From CAYFHQ01 sp964342805 (lineage in GTDB: Bacteria; Bacillota; Clostridia; Peptostreptococcales; Acidaminobacteraceae), in the NCBI GenBank assembly GCA_964342805.1, contig CAYFHQ010000040.1, positions 1 through 29,440 on the forward strand: 29,440 bases of DNA, in the 5' to 3' direction. The position numbers were made by a program, and so were the translations under genes. The notes beneath the pieces are model-generated. The model saw only the letters and a program-made list of their open reading frames with translations. It was not told where the DNA came from and did no database searches. Numbering within the stretch: position 1 is the stretch's first letter; every line of letters starts with the position of its first letter. This document shows positions 23,597 to 29,440 of this stretch, piece by piece.

Positions 23597-24469
23597 ATGG
23601 AACATATCAATGAATTTGAAACGTATCTCAGAGATAATGGAAAAGCAGAAAAGACCATTGAAAGCTACACAGGGGATATGAAAGGATATATTCAGTATTT
23701 GAAAGAGAAAGGCATCACATATGACGGAACTATTAATCGTTTCTCTGTGAATAGCTACAAGAACCATCTAATAGATAATAACTATCATCCAACCACTATC
23801 AACAAGAAGCTGAATAGTCTCCAGTCACTGAACATGTTTCTTGTGGCAACAGAGCAAATGAAGAACATGGTCATCAACCTAGCTAGAGACCGTATCAAAA
23901 TAGCTAAAGGTTCTGAGAAGAAAGTGGAAGTATATCCAGATGATGTTGTCGAAGCATTACTGTTTCATATGGAATCAGGCAGTAAATCACTCAGGGATAA
24001 AGTTATTGTGAATCTACTACTTTTCACAGGTGTTCGGGTCAGTGAACTGGTTGCCATCAGGATTCGGGATATTGATTTTCTGAATCATCAGCTAAAGGTT
24101 ATTGGTAAAGGTGGTAAGTATCGTGAAATACCACTTAAGCCTGAACTGGTTGAGACCATCAAGAAGTACATATTGAAAAGACTCTCTAATCCCTACTATA
24201 AGTCAGAATATCTACTTCTTGGTCAACGTGGAGTGCTTGGAAGAGATGCAGTGAACCGTATTCTCGCTAGAATCACCAAGGAAGCAAAACTACCAACAAA
24301 GCTCAAACCTCATGCTTGTCGTCACACCTTTTGTACCAATCTCATCAAGAAGGGTGTACCACTTACTACTGTGGCAAAACTGGCAGGTCATGCAGGAATT
24401 GATACTACTGCTAGGTTCTATGTCGGGTGTAGTCATCAGGAGAAAAGGGATGCAGTCAATCTGCTATGA
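23597..24469 (+). CDS. Tyrosine recombinase (XerC/XerD-like integrase)
   Basis: The 290-residue product has the two-domain form of Xer-type recombinases. The N-terminal SAM-like DNA-binding domain (residues 1-90) includes FETYLRDNGKAEKTIESYTG. The catalytic domain has Arg147 (TGVRVSELVAIR), Lys171 (VIGKGGKYREIPL), His239 and Arg242 (KPHACRHTFCTNL), His265 (LAGHAGIDTT) and the nucleophile Tyr275 (ARFYVG), so all catalytic residues are present. The start at 23597 follows AAAGGAG. Two small genes overlap or follow as an operon. The leader contains a terminator hairpin, suggesting tight control. It may move this element or act on the toxin array; its target sites are not known. Confidence 0.92.
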   Translation: MEHINEFETYLRDNGKAEKTIESYTGDMKGYIQYLKEKGITYDGTINRFSVNSYKNHLIDNNYHPTTINKKLNSLQSLNMFLVATEQMKNMVINLARDRIKIAKGSEKKVEVYPDDVVEALLFHMESGSKSLRDKVIVNLLLFTGVRVSELVAIRIRDIDFLNHQLKVIGKGGKYREIPLKPELVETIKKYILKRLSNPYYKSEYLLLGQRGVLGRDAVNRILARITKEAKLPTKLKPHACRHTFCTNLIKKGVPLTTVAKLAGHAGIDTTARFYVGCSHQEKRDAVNLL

Positions 24470-24480
24470 GGAGGTTTGAA

Positions 24481-24885
24481 ATGAAGACATTTGCAACATG
24501 GGATAAACTAATGGAGCTTAAAGGAAAACTGGAAAAGAGTATTTTCTTTGAACTGAAACGATACTTCATCGAGTTGGTGACAGAGATGCTTGATGAGGAG
24601 GACTATCAATCCTATGATGTTTCTGAGGTGGGCAAGATATCTGTTCTGGAAAGTGGTGATGAGCTCGCCCATCTGCCCGACATTGGCATGACAGAGGAAA
24701 CTATGACAGTCCTTGAATCAATTCCTGAGTATGTGGAACCAGTCAGACTATCCAGTGGTTTGTGGTACAGGGTCGTCATCATATTCGGGGACTCGGGCGG
24801 GGTGGTCATCTATGTACCAGATGAAATGGTCACTGGGGATTTTGAAATATGGATAAACGAATGGAAGGAGGAAGAACATGGCTAG
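24481..24885 (+). CDS. Hypothetical protein in the recombinase operon (134 aa)
   Basis: I do not recognise this family. The start at 24481 is preferred because GAGGAGG, overlapping the recombinase stop, lies six bases upstream; an in-frame ATG at 24466 overlaps the recombinase stop (ATGA) but is itself in that binding site. The protein is acidic and short: helices at the start (KLMELKGKLEKSIFFELKRY), then a mixed part with YRVVIIFGDSGGVVIYVPDE near the end. There is no signal peptide. Close linkage to the recombinase suggests an accessory role such as directionality or regulation, but no helix-turn-helix is visible. A 23-codon gene overlaps its 3' end. Confidence 0.7.
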   Translation: MKTFATWDKLMELKGKLEKSIFFELKRYFIELVTEMLDEEDYQSYDVSEVGKISVLESGDELAHLPDIGMTEETMTVLESIPEYVEPVRLSSGLWYRVVIIFGDSGGVVIYVPDEMVTGDFEIWINEWKEEEHG

Positions 24886-24949
24886 AATCATCATGCTAAT
24901 TGCGGAAGTGGTTGTACTTGTGGTTGAAGAAGTCGCAAAGAAAAGATAA
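24878..24949 (+). CDS. Small hydrophobic peptide (23 aa)
   Basis: The frame starts at ATG 24878, overlapping the previous gene's last codons, and ends with TAA at 24947-24949. AAGGAGG lies just upstream (spacing about six), which is stronger than expected by chance. The peptide starts MARIIMLIAEVVVLVVEE and ends with a basic AKKR tail. About 14 hydrophobic residues are followed by charges, so it could lie in or on the membrane. Its size and shape recall small membrane-active peptides, but no family is recognised. A hairpin (24957-24983) follows. Confidence 0.5.
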   Translation: MARIIMLIAEVVVLVVEEVAKKR

Positions 24950-24956
24950 GAAGATG

Positions 24957-24990
24957 CTCCAATATCTATCATGGGTATTGGAGTAGTTCT
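24957..24990 (+). terminator. Hairpin at the end of the recombinase operon
   Basis: CTCCAATA (24957-24964) pairs with TATTGGAG (24976-24983). The following TAGTTCTATT is only weakly T-rich, so this is a moderate terminator. Confidence 0.5.
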
Positions 24991-25098
24991 ATTAAAGACA
25001 CAAAATAAAATTTTTTTGAAGTTTTTTGAAAAGTGTTTTGGCATAGGAAGAGTTACTCAAAACCCTTTCAACACCGCTTATAGCAAGGTTTTCCGTTT

Positions 25099-25127
25099 TT
25101 TACAAACTTCCTAAATCATGATATTCT
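25099..25127 (+). promoter_or_regulatory. Candidate promoter of the primase gene
   Basis: TTTACA (25099-25104) and TATTCT (25122-25127) are 17 bases apart, about 65 bases before the primase start. The region just upstream (25010-25090) is T-rich and gene-free, with the related words TTTTTTGAAG and TTTTTTGAAAAG. Confidence 0.45.
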
Positions 25128-25192
25128 TATCTCAATCGATTAACAACTGAAAGGTGAGCTCACCTTCTTTCCAACATGAAAGGAGGTATGTC

Positions 25193-26647
25193 ATGCCAGA
25201 ATTATTAAGCAGAAATGACATGACGAAAGAACAAAAAGAACTCAGTAATAGGGGGTTCAGCTTTGATGAGAAAGGCAAGATTGTTGGATTCAATGGAACA
25301 TTCTTTGCTATGTACATCAGAGATAACTATTATATCAAATATTCAAATGATGGCAACTTCTATGAATACGACTCAGGGGTATGGAAGGTATTCCTTCTAA
25401 ATGAACTGAAAGCTTTTTTATATGAAGTATTGCAAGAACCGAGGATGGGTGTCTGGTCAACTGGACGTGAAAAGGAATACATTGAATCTATGAAACGTCT
25501 TTTGATTGAAACTAAGGAGTTTAATTCCTGCAAACACCTCATCAATATGAAGAATGGGATGTATGATACTATCAGAAACAAACTCATTCCTCATGACCCC
25601 AAGTACCTCAGTACCATTCAGCTATCCATTCAATATGATGAGAAAGCTAGGTGTCCAAGGTTTGACCAGTTTCTTGATGAGGTATTTGAGCGAGACGAAG
25701 AGAGAAAGACAAAAGCAATTGAGTGGTATGGTTATTGTCTGTCAAATTCAGTGGAACTTCACAAAGCACTGATTCTATACGGTGGCGGTCGGAATGGCAA
25801 AGGAATCTATACGGATATCCTGACCATGATTATCGGCAAAGAGAACCTGTCCCATGTGGCTCTGAGTGAACTGGGTAAAAGTTTTTCAAGAGCGACACTC
25901 TATGGCAAGGCTGTCAACATAACCACTGAGACTGAAATTGGTGGGAAAAGCTTGAATACACAGTACTTCAAAGCGATTACTGGTGTTGATAGCATCACAG
26001 CAGAGTTTAAGAACCAACCAGTATTTTCATTTGTACCTAGTGTGAAAATGGTCATCTCAATGAATAATTTGCCAAGTACAAAAGATAGAAGTACAGGTTT
26101 CTTCGACAGATTAGATTTTCTACATTTCAGCAGATACTTTACAAAAGATGAACGTGACTCAAAGCTACTTGAGAAGTTGGAAGCTGAATTGCCTGGTATA
26201 TTCAACCTAGCAACAAAAGGTCTCGGAAGACTTAAGAAGAATGGATTTAAGATGGCACCTTGCAAATCGAGTGATGCTCTTCTTGGAAAGTACAAGGAGG
26301 AACTGAATCCTATCATTAGGTTCTTTGATGATTATGTTGAGGTAGCAGAGAATGACTACCGTCAATGCAATAAAGCAGTATATAATGCTTTCAAGAACTG
26401 GGCAAATGACAATGGTCACAAAGGATTTGCCAACATTAGCACTAACAAGTTCTGGACAATGTTCGAAGCAGAAGCAGAAGAACGTGGTATTGAAACTGAA
26501 GGAAAGCACTCTGACAGATTCAGATATCACCTTGGAATTCGTCTGATTGAAGACCATCCAAATACAAAGTACAAGAAGATTAAAAGAAAAGTAAAAACTA
26601 AACCTTTAACTGATAAAATCGATGAGATTTTTGAGGATGATGAATAA
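25193..26647 (+). CDS. P4/D5-type primase-helicase (SF3 helicase)
   Basis: About 484 residues from ATG 25193, chosen for the AAAGGAGG before it. The protein belongs to the phage/plasmid D5-like group, in which a superfamily 3 helicase unwinds DNA at the replication origin of phages, satellites or plasmids. A D5_N-like region holds LINMKNGMYD and YLSTIQLSIQYDEKARCP. The helicase has Walker A ILYGGGRNGKG, Walker B-like VNITTETEIGG and the SF3 motif C VKMVISMNNLP, then an arginine-rich region STGFFDRLDF. The N-terminal primase domain usual in longer relatives is absent or very reduced. With the tyrosine recombinase, this marks a mobile genetic element or its remnant. No capsid, packaging or conjugation genes are present. 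Confidence 0.85.
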   Translation: MPELLSRNDMTKEQKELSNRGFSFDEKGKIVGFNGTFFAMYIRDNYYIKYSNDGNFYEYDSGVWKVFLLNELKAFLYEVLQEPRMGVWSTGREKEYIESMKRLLIETKEFNSCKHLINMKNGMYDTIRNKLIPHDPKYLSTIQLSIQYDEKARCPRFDQFLDEVFERDEERKTKAIEWYGYCLSNSVELHKALILYGGGRNGKGIYTDILTMIIGKENLSHVALSELGKSFSRATLYGKAVNITTETEIGGKSLNTQYFKAITGVDSITAEFKNQPVFSFVPSVKMVISMNNLPSTKDRSTGFFDRLDFLHFSRYFTKDERDSKLLEKLEAELPGIFNLATKGLGRLKKNGFKMAPCKSSDALLGKYKEELNPIIRFFDDYVEVAENDYRQCNKAVYNAFKNWANDNGHKGFANISTNKFWTMFEAEAEERGIETEGKHSDRFRYHLGIRLIEDHPNTKYKKIKRKVKTKPLTDKIDEIFEDDE

Positions 26648-26656
26648 CTGTAACTT

Positions 26657-26750
26657 GGGTGGCTGGGTGTGTGGTCATGTGGTTAAAACTGAACCTTCAA
26701 AAGACAAGAAAATGATGATTGAAGATTTCTCTGTACACACCCGAGTACCC
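26657..26750 (+). other. Branched inverted-repeat region after the primase
   Basis: GGGTGGCTGGGTGTG (26657-26671) can pair with CACACCCGAGTACCC (26736-26750) at 13 of 15 positions, counting two G-U pairs. Inside lie two smaller stems: GGTT/AACC (26681-26684 with 26692-26695) and TTCAA/TTGAA (26696-26700 with 26719-26723). A structured RNA, a terminator or a replication-origin structure next to the primase are all possible. The rest of the gap (26751-26880) holds an ACCATCA/TGATGGT inverted repeat at 26839-26869 and no gene. Confidence 0.5.
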
Positions 26751-26879
26751 AAACCAAGAACTAGAGCAATAAAGTCATAATCAAGAGTAATTAAATCTGA
26801 TTAACACCAATTTGAATTAACTATAACGAAGTAAATAGACCATCAAGCATATATTATTTTCATGATGGTGAATGAATAA

Positions 26880-27016
26880 ATATCATACAGCCCATGTCTG
26901 CAACAGTGGACATTTCCAGTATACGGACTGGCTTTCGCCCCGTGCCACATATCAGAGGTTTTGGTATGTAAGGCTTGAATCTGAGGTTGCCGACGTGGAG
27001 CTGGGAAGGAGTACAC
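26880..27016 (+). ncRNA. Candidate IS110 bridge RNA region
   Basis: IS110-group elements encode a bridge RNA in the non-coding region 5' of the transposase that pairs with target and donor DNA. This gene-free stretch just before the transposase is rich in stems: ATGTC/GACAT (26894-26898 with 26909-26913), CCAGT/ACTGG (26916-26920 with 26927-26931) and ACATATC/GGTATGT (26947-26953 with 26963-26969), with open loops. Element ends were not located, so loop-to-DNA matches cannot be tested here. Confidence 0.45.
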
Positions 27017-28063
27017 ATGAACAAGGAATATCTTAAAAAAATGAGCCAAGCCTATATTGGTCTTGACCTTCATAAGTACACCCATACCGCTGTGGTAATG
27101 GATTGTTTCACAAAGCAATTGGGAACTGTACAGATTGAGAATAAGCCTTCTGAGTTTGAAAAACTTGAGAATGAAATCAAAAGGCTGGCAAAAGACAAAG
27201 TAACTCTTGTTTTCGGACTTGAGGATGTTGGTGGTAATGGACGCTCCTTGGCACTGTATTTGAAAGACAAAGGGTACATCGTCAAAGAAGTCAATGCTGC
27301 ACTAGCTGCTGGATACCGAAAGGGAGATGCCCAGTACAAGAAAAATGATGAACATGATGCAAAATGTGTGGCAGAGGTACTCATCAAGAACTTGGATACA
27401 CTACCTGATGCTAAGCCACAAGATTTGCATTGGACAGTGGGGCAATTGGTTAATAGACGTCATGTGTTGGTGAAGAGTCAAAGTATTCTTACTTTGCAAC
27501 TTCATGAGCAATTGAAACATCACTACCCAAGCTACAATAAGTTTTTCTCCAAAATCACTGGAAAAGGAGCCTTGGCATTTTGGGAGACATACCCATCACC
27601 AAGACATCTTGAAAATGTAACTGAGGATGAACTGGCAGAAATGCTGAGGAAGTCTAGCAGAAACTCCATGTCCAATAGAAAGGCTAAGATGATCCTTGAT
27701 ATAGTCAGTAAAGATGGAAATACTACAGAAGGTTATCAGGAACAACGTGATTTCATTGTGAGAAGTCTGGTCAGGGACTTAAAACATCACAGTCAAGAAA
27801 TCAAGCTAGTTGAGGAACAGATGGAAATGACTGAAGCACTTCTTGGCTATCAATTGAAAACCATGCCTGGTATTGATACGGTCACTTCATGCAGACTCAT
27901 TGCTGAGATTGGCGACATTCATCGGTACTCAAAGCCAGATAAATTAGCTAAGTTTGCTGGTATTGCACCTGTCAATTTCTCCAGTGCAGGTAAAGGTAAG
28001 GACAAGAAAAGCAAACAAGGTAACAGGACATTACATGGGATTTTCTATTTCATGGCTGTTTAA
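27017..28063 (+). CDS. IS110 family transposase, ends at in-frame TAA
   Basis: About 348 residues from ATG 27017, which has AAGGAG five bases upstream. The N-terminal RuvC-like DEDD domain shows Asp17 in YIGLDLHKYTH, Glu69 in FGLEDVGGNGRSLALYL and Asp111/Asp114 in KKNDEHDAKCVAEVL. The C-terminal Transposase_20 domain shows MPGIDTVTSCRLIAEIGD, then KFAGIAPVNFSSAGKGKDKK with the serine region used for strand exchange, and GNRTLHGIFYFMAV. A TAA then stops the frame, but the same frame continues for 74 more codons with normal family sequence. The element is therefore probably inactive, although the catalytic residues precede the stop. Confidence 0.88.
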   Translation: MNKEYLKKMSQAYIGLDLHKYTHTAVVMDCFTKQLGTVQIENKPSEFEKLENEIKRLAKDKVTLVFGLEDVGGNGRSLALYLKDKGYIVKEVNAALAAGYRKGDAQYKKNDEHDAKCVAEVLIKNLDTLPDAKPQDLHWTVGQLVNRRHVLVKSQSILTLQLHEQLKHHYPSYNKFFSKITGKGALAFWETYPSPRHLENVTEDELAEMLRKSSRNSMSNRKAKMILDIVSKDGNTTEGYQEQRDFIVRSLVRDLKHHSQEIKLVEEQMEMTEALLGYQLKTMPGIDTVTSCRLIAEIGDIHRYSKPDKLAKFAGIAPVNFSSAGKGKDKKSKQGNRTLHGIFYFMAV

Positions 28064-28285
28064 CAGGTACAAGTAAGTAAATCAACAAAGATTCCAAGGA
28101 ATCAAGCCTTCTATAACTACTATCATAAGAAAATAAAAGAAGGTAAAACGAAGCAACAGGCACTGGTTTGTGTGATGAGAAGGCTAGTAAATATCATTTA
28201 TGGGATGATGAAGTCAGGCTCCGCATACAGAATGCCAATTGTTGAAGTTACTACAGTGAATCAAGAGTCGCAGAAAGTAGCATAG
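28064..28285 (+). pseudogene. C-terminal remainder of the IS110 transposase beyond the in-frame stop
   Basis: The frame continues from the TAA at 28061-28063 to TAG at 28283-28285 with QVQVSKSTKIPRNQAFYNYY, HKKIKEGKTKQQALVCVMRR and LVNIIYGMMKSG. This is the usual end of IS110 transposases (A-F-Y-x-Y-Y ... G-K-x-x-x-x-A-L-V-x-x-M-R-R-L). With the stop removed the protein would be 422 residues, the normal length. There is no start codon or ribosome binding site of its own. Confidence 0.85.
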
Positions 28286-28307
28286 GAAATCGGTACATGA
28301 TATAATT

Positions 28308-28342
28308 ATGGCAATGGTTTGATGACTGTTGCCATTGTTTTT
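28308..28342 (+). terminator. Intrinsic terminator after the IS110 gene
   Basis: ATGGCAA (28308-28314) pairs with TTGCCAT (28329-28335) around 14 bases, followed by TGTTTTT. Confidence 0.75.
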
Positions 28343-28366
28343 CACTGGTAACAGTTTTATACCTGA

Positions 28367-28781
28367 GGGGACGGGTCAAACTGACGACATCTATGCAGGT
28401 GTAAAAGAAGCTTCTGAATATCTTCAATCACAAGGTGTGCCACGTCAGTATAGGAAACAAGCTCTTGAATCGTTCAATATAGAAACTATTACAATGGATA
28501 TTGCAGATGATGCAACATATGGAATTAGATTTTATGATGATGTGAATGCGGGAGCAAAAGGAAGATACTTATTTGAAACTTTTAGTAATGAAACTACTCG
28601 AAGTAAACTTGCATTACCATATGAATGGAACGGAATGACTGGAATTCAACAGTGGCAAGTAGCTCCAGGAACACCAATTATTAAAGGAACAGCAGCACCA
28701 CAATTGCAAATGGGTGGTCAATATATAGGAGGAGCAAAACAATGGTATATAAACAATCTAAACGACCTTCTGGTTCCGTAG
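28367..28781 (+). pseudogene. Third toxin tip, orphan without pre-toxin sequence
   Basis: The module begins with GGGGACGGGT, the same ten bases that open the first toxin tip (20940-20949, encoding KGTGKT there and EGTGQT here). The open frame extends upstream to about 28329 but has no ribosome binding site and comes from foreign sequence. The tip of about 138 residues includes DDIYAGVKEASEYLQSQGVP, then AKGRYLFETFSNETTRSKLA, LPYEWNGMTGIQQWQVAPGT and a GG-rich end (MGGQYIGGAKQWYI). The 'PGT-x-I-x-x-G-x-A-A-P-Q ... GG-x-x-Q' pattern is shared with the second tip. It resembles C-terminal tips I associate with Rhs proteins of other bacteria, probably an ADP-ribosyltransferase-like or NAD-consuming fold, by inference. 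Its 3' end overlaps the next gene by 40 bases. Confidence 0.7.
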
Positions 28782-29038
28782 GATTCAGTGAGAAAATTGA
28801 TGATGCACTGCAACAAGTTGAATCTGCAATACTAAGACATCAAGAAGGTGAGATAAGATTTTCTAATGAGAGGCAATTAGAAAAGATACTTCATGAATTA
28901 GAGCTGATGAAAGAGGTGAGTAGTTCAAACGAGTTTACTCCAGCATTTCCAAGCATTATTGTTGATTCATGGGACTATAGTAACGAACTTGGAATCTTTT
29001 TGCTAGACCTATATGAAGTATACAAGAAAATAAAGTAA
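28742..29038 (+). CDS. Probable immunity protein for the third toxin tip (98 aa)
   Basis: Assigned by position: it overlaps the end of the third toxin tip in another frame and has GGAGGAGC before its ATG. The protein is acidic and mostly helical, with EKIDDALQQVESAILRHQEG, then NERQLEKILHELELMKEVSS, and near the end PSIIVDSWDYSNELGIFLLD. No signal peptide or membrane helix is seen. I do not recognise the family. The long overlap suggests the pair moves as one unit. Without an upstream promoter it would be expressed only by read-through or from a promoter I cannot see. Confidence 0.7.
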   Translation: MVYKQSKRPSGSVGFSEKIDDALQQVESAILRHQEGEIRFSNERQLEKILHELELMKEVSSSNEFTPAFPSIIVDSWDYSNELGIFLLDLYEVYKKIK

Positions 29039-29079
29039 CGACATAAAAACATAATTTCTAGCAACATAACACAACACAA

Positions 29080-29124
29080 AATCCATGGAATGGACAATCT
29101 CAGTCTTTCCATGGATTTCTTTTT
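29080..29124 (+). terminator. Terminator after the third immunity gene, array family copy 3
   Basis: AATCCATGGAA (29080-29090) pairs with TTCCATGGATT (29107-29117), followed by TCTTTTTG. The arms are identical to copy 2, while the loop differs. Confidence 0.75.
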
Positions 29125-29286
29125 GTTTACAGTAAAATTACTCACTGCATAAACTAAATACTGCAGTCAGTGACTCTATAACCTTTATATTCCCAACTAA
29201 AACACTAAATATCGGTTCTGAACGGATAGCGGGGGCATTCCTGTGGAACTGAAATAAAAAAAGATAATTAGTCTAATACAAGACAT

Positions 29287-29317
29287 AAGACCGATGGCAA
29301 AAGCTGTTGGTCTTTTT
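29287..29317 (+). terminator. Terminator hairpin in the second recombinase leader
   Basis: AAGACCGATGGC (29287-29298) pairs with GCTGTTGGTCTT (29303-29314) as in copy A, followed by TTTG. The stem is identical; the loop changes from AGAA to AAAA. Confidence 0.6.
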
Positions 29318-29337
29318 GTCGTAGAGAAAGGAGAACT

Positions 29338-29440
29338 ATGGAACATATCAAAGCATTTGAAACACACCTCAGAGAGAACGGAAAGGTGAAAAAGCTCACA
29401 GCAGCCCTCAAACCGATTTACAAAGCCCCTAGCGAAGATT
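29338..29440 (+). pseudogene. Truncated tyrosine recombinase copy (5' end only, runs off the window)
   Basis: ATG 29338 has AAAGGAG upstream, as in the complete gene. The first 19 codons encode MEHIKAFETHLRENGKVKK, close to the start of the 23597 recombinase. The sequence then changes to LTAALKPIYKAPSED and stays open to the window end. Recombinase homology is lost at the 20th codon, so this copy is a remnant fused to other sequence. Confidence 0.7.

Larger units (their letters stand above)
23315..23652 (+). repeat. Recombinase-leader repeat, copy A (~338 bp)
   Basis: This stretch aligns with 29058-29394 over its length, with scattered differences. It includes the terminator hairpin, a conserved block AGCGGGGGCATTCCTGTGGA, the attenuator-like hairpin, the ribosome binding site and the first 19 codons of the recombinase. 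The two copies flank the recombinase-primase-IS-toxin 3 segment as direct repeats. Confidence 0.85.
26880..28345 (+). mobile_element. IS110-family insertion sequence (boundaries approximate)
   Basis: The element is recognised by its transposase, by the structured 5' non-coding region and by a terminator after the gene. IS110 elements lack terminal inverted repeats, so the ends are not defined by sequence alone. The sequence to the right enters an orphan toxin tip at 28367 without the pre-toxin repeat expected before it, so insertion or a later deletion removed it. Confidence 0.6.
29058..29394 (+). repeat. Recombinase-leader repeat, copy B (~337 bp)
   Basis: This is the counterpart of 23315-23652. 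The similarity runs from CTAGCAACATAACACA to the 19th codon of the recombinase and then stops abruptly. Confidence 0.85.

Noticed and set aside
24748..25044. Minus-strand open frame of 98 codons opposite the recombinase operon
   Set aside because: It overlaps two better-supported genes and has no ribosome binding site.
13204..28063. Reassignment of TAA to glutamine
   Set aside because: TAA ends many normal genes here (for example at 214, 1852, 2907, 6741, 9101 and 21336), so it is a working stop codon in this genome.
1..29440. CRISPR arrays, tRNA and rRNA genes
   Set aside because: No regularly spaced short repeats, cloverleaf or rRNA sequence was seen; the YD-repeat DNA is coding and degenerate.

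Overview
The window looks like the chromosome of an anaerobic, low-to-middling-GC Gram-positive bacterium, probably a clostridium (Bacillota). The signs are strong AGGAGG-type ribosome binding sites, many intrinsic terminators, a lipoprotein binding protein, an HHE hemerythrin, a HAMP-less chemotaxis receptor, and a very large Sec-exported Rhs/YD-repeat protein of the WapA type. This assignment is inferred from gene content; no marker gene fixes the species.

Positions 1-11,900 are ordinary chromosome. In order they hold: the 3' end of purB; an unknown gene whose start codon lies inside a perfect 15-bp stem (237-288); a nitroreductase-like gene; a GrpB-family gene; a rhodanese; a small membrane protein on the minus strand; a lipoprotein ligand-binding protein followed by a sensor histidine kinase with no response regulator beside it; an unknown soluble protein followed by a membrane protein; a hemerythrin with a CRP/FNR-type site near -42; a methyl-accepting chemotaxis protein with a possible sigma-28 promoter; and a MarR regulator co-transcribed with a GNAT acetyltransferase, with two TGAACTTTCA operators over its promoter.

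Positions 11,990-29,440 are accessory DNA built around an Rhs toxin locus. One frame of about 2,977 codons (12403-21336) encodes a signal peptide, an N-terminal domain, dozens of YD repeats with an Asn/Gly-rich insertion, the Rhs core ending in DPTG, a pre-toxin region ending in the MNLQLFAGKG junction, and an HNH/Endo VII-type nuclease toxin. A single in-frame TAA at 13204-13206 interrupts it. A SUKH (SMI1/KNR4) immunity gene follows. The last 473 bp of pre-toxin sequence are then repeated exactly (22051-22523), fused to a different toxin tip with its own immunity gene: an orphan cassette. A third tip with its immunity gene lies at 28367-29038 without pre-toxin sequence. Both orphan tips share a 'GTxI..G...PQ...GG..Q' signature suggestive of an NAD-glycohydrolase/ADP-ribosyltransferase-like fold.

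Between the orphan cassettes are a tyrosine recombinase operon, a P4/D5-type primase-helicase, and an IS110-family transposase interrupted by an in-frame TAA, with a structured 5' flank that could encode its bridge RNA. A ~340-bp leader carrying a terminator hairpin precedes the recombinase. It recurs at the right edge of the window, joined to only the first 19 codons of a recombinase copy. The locus therefore looks like a toxin-switching array. The 473-bp repeat would allow tip replacement by homologous recombination, and the repeated recombinase modules suggest site-specific recombination may also have shaped it.
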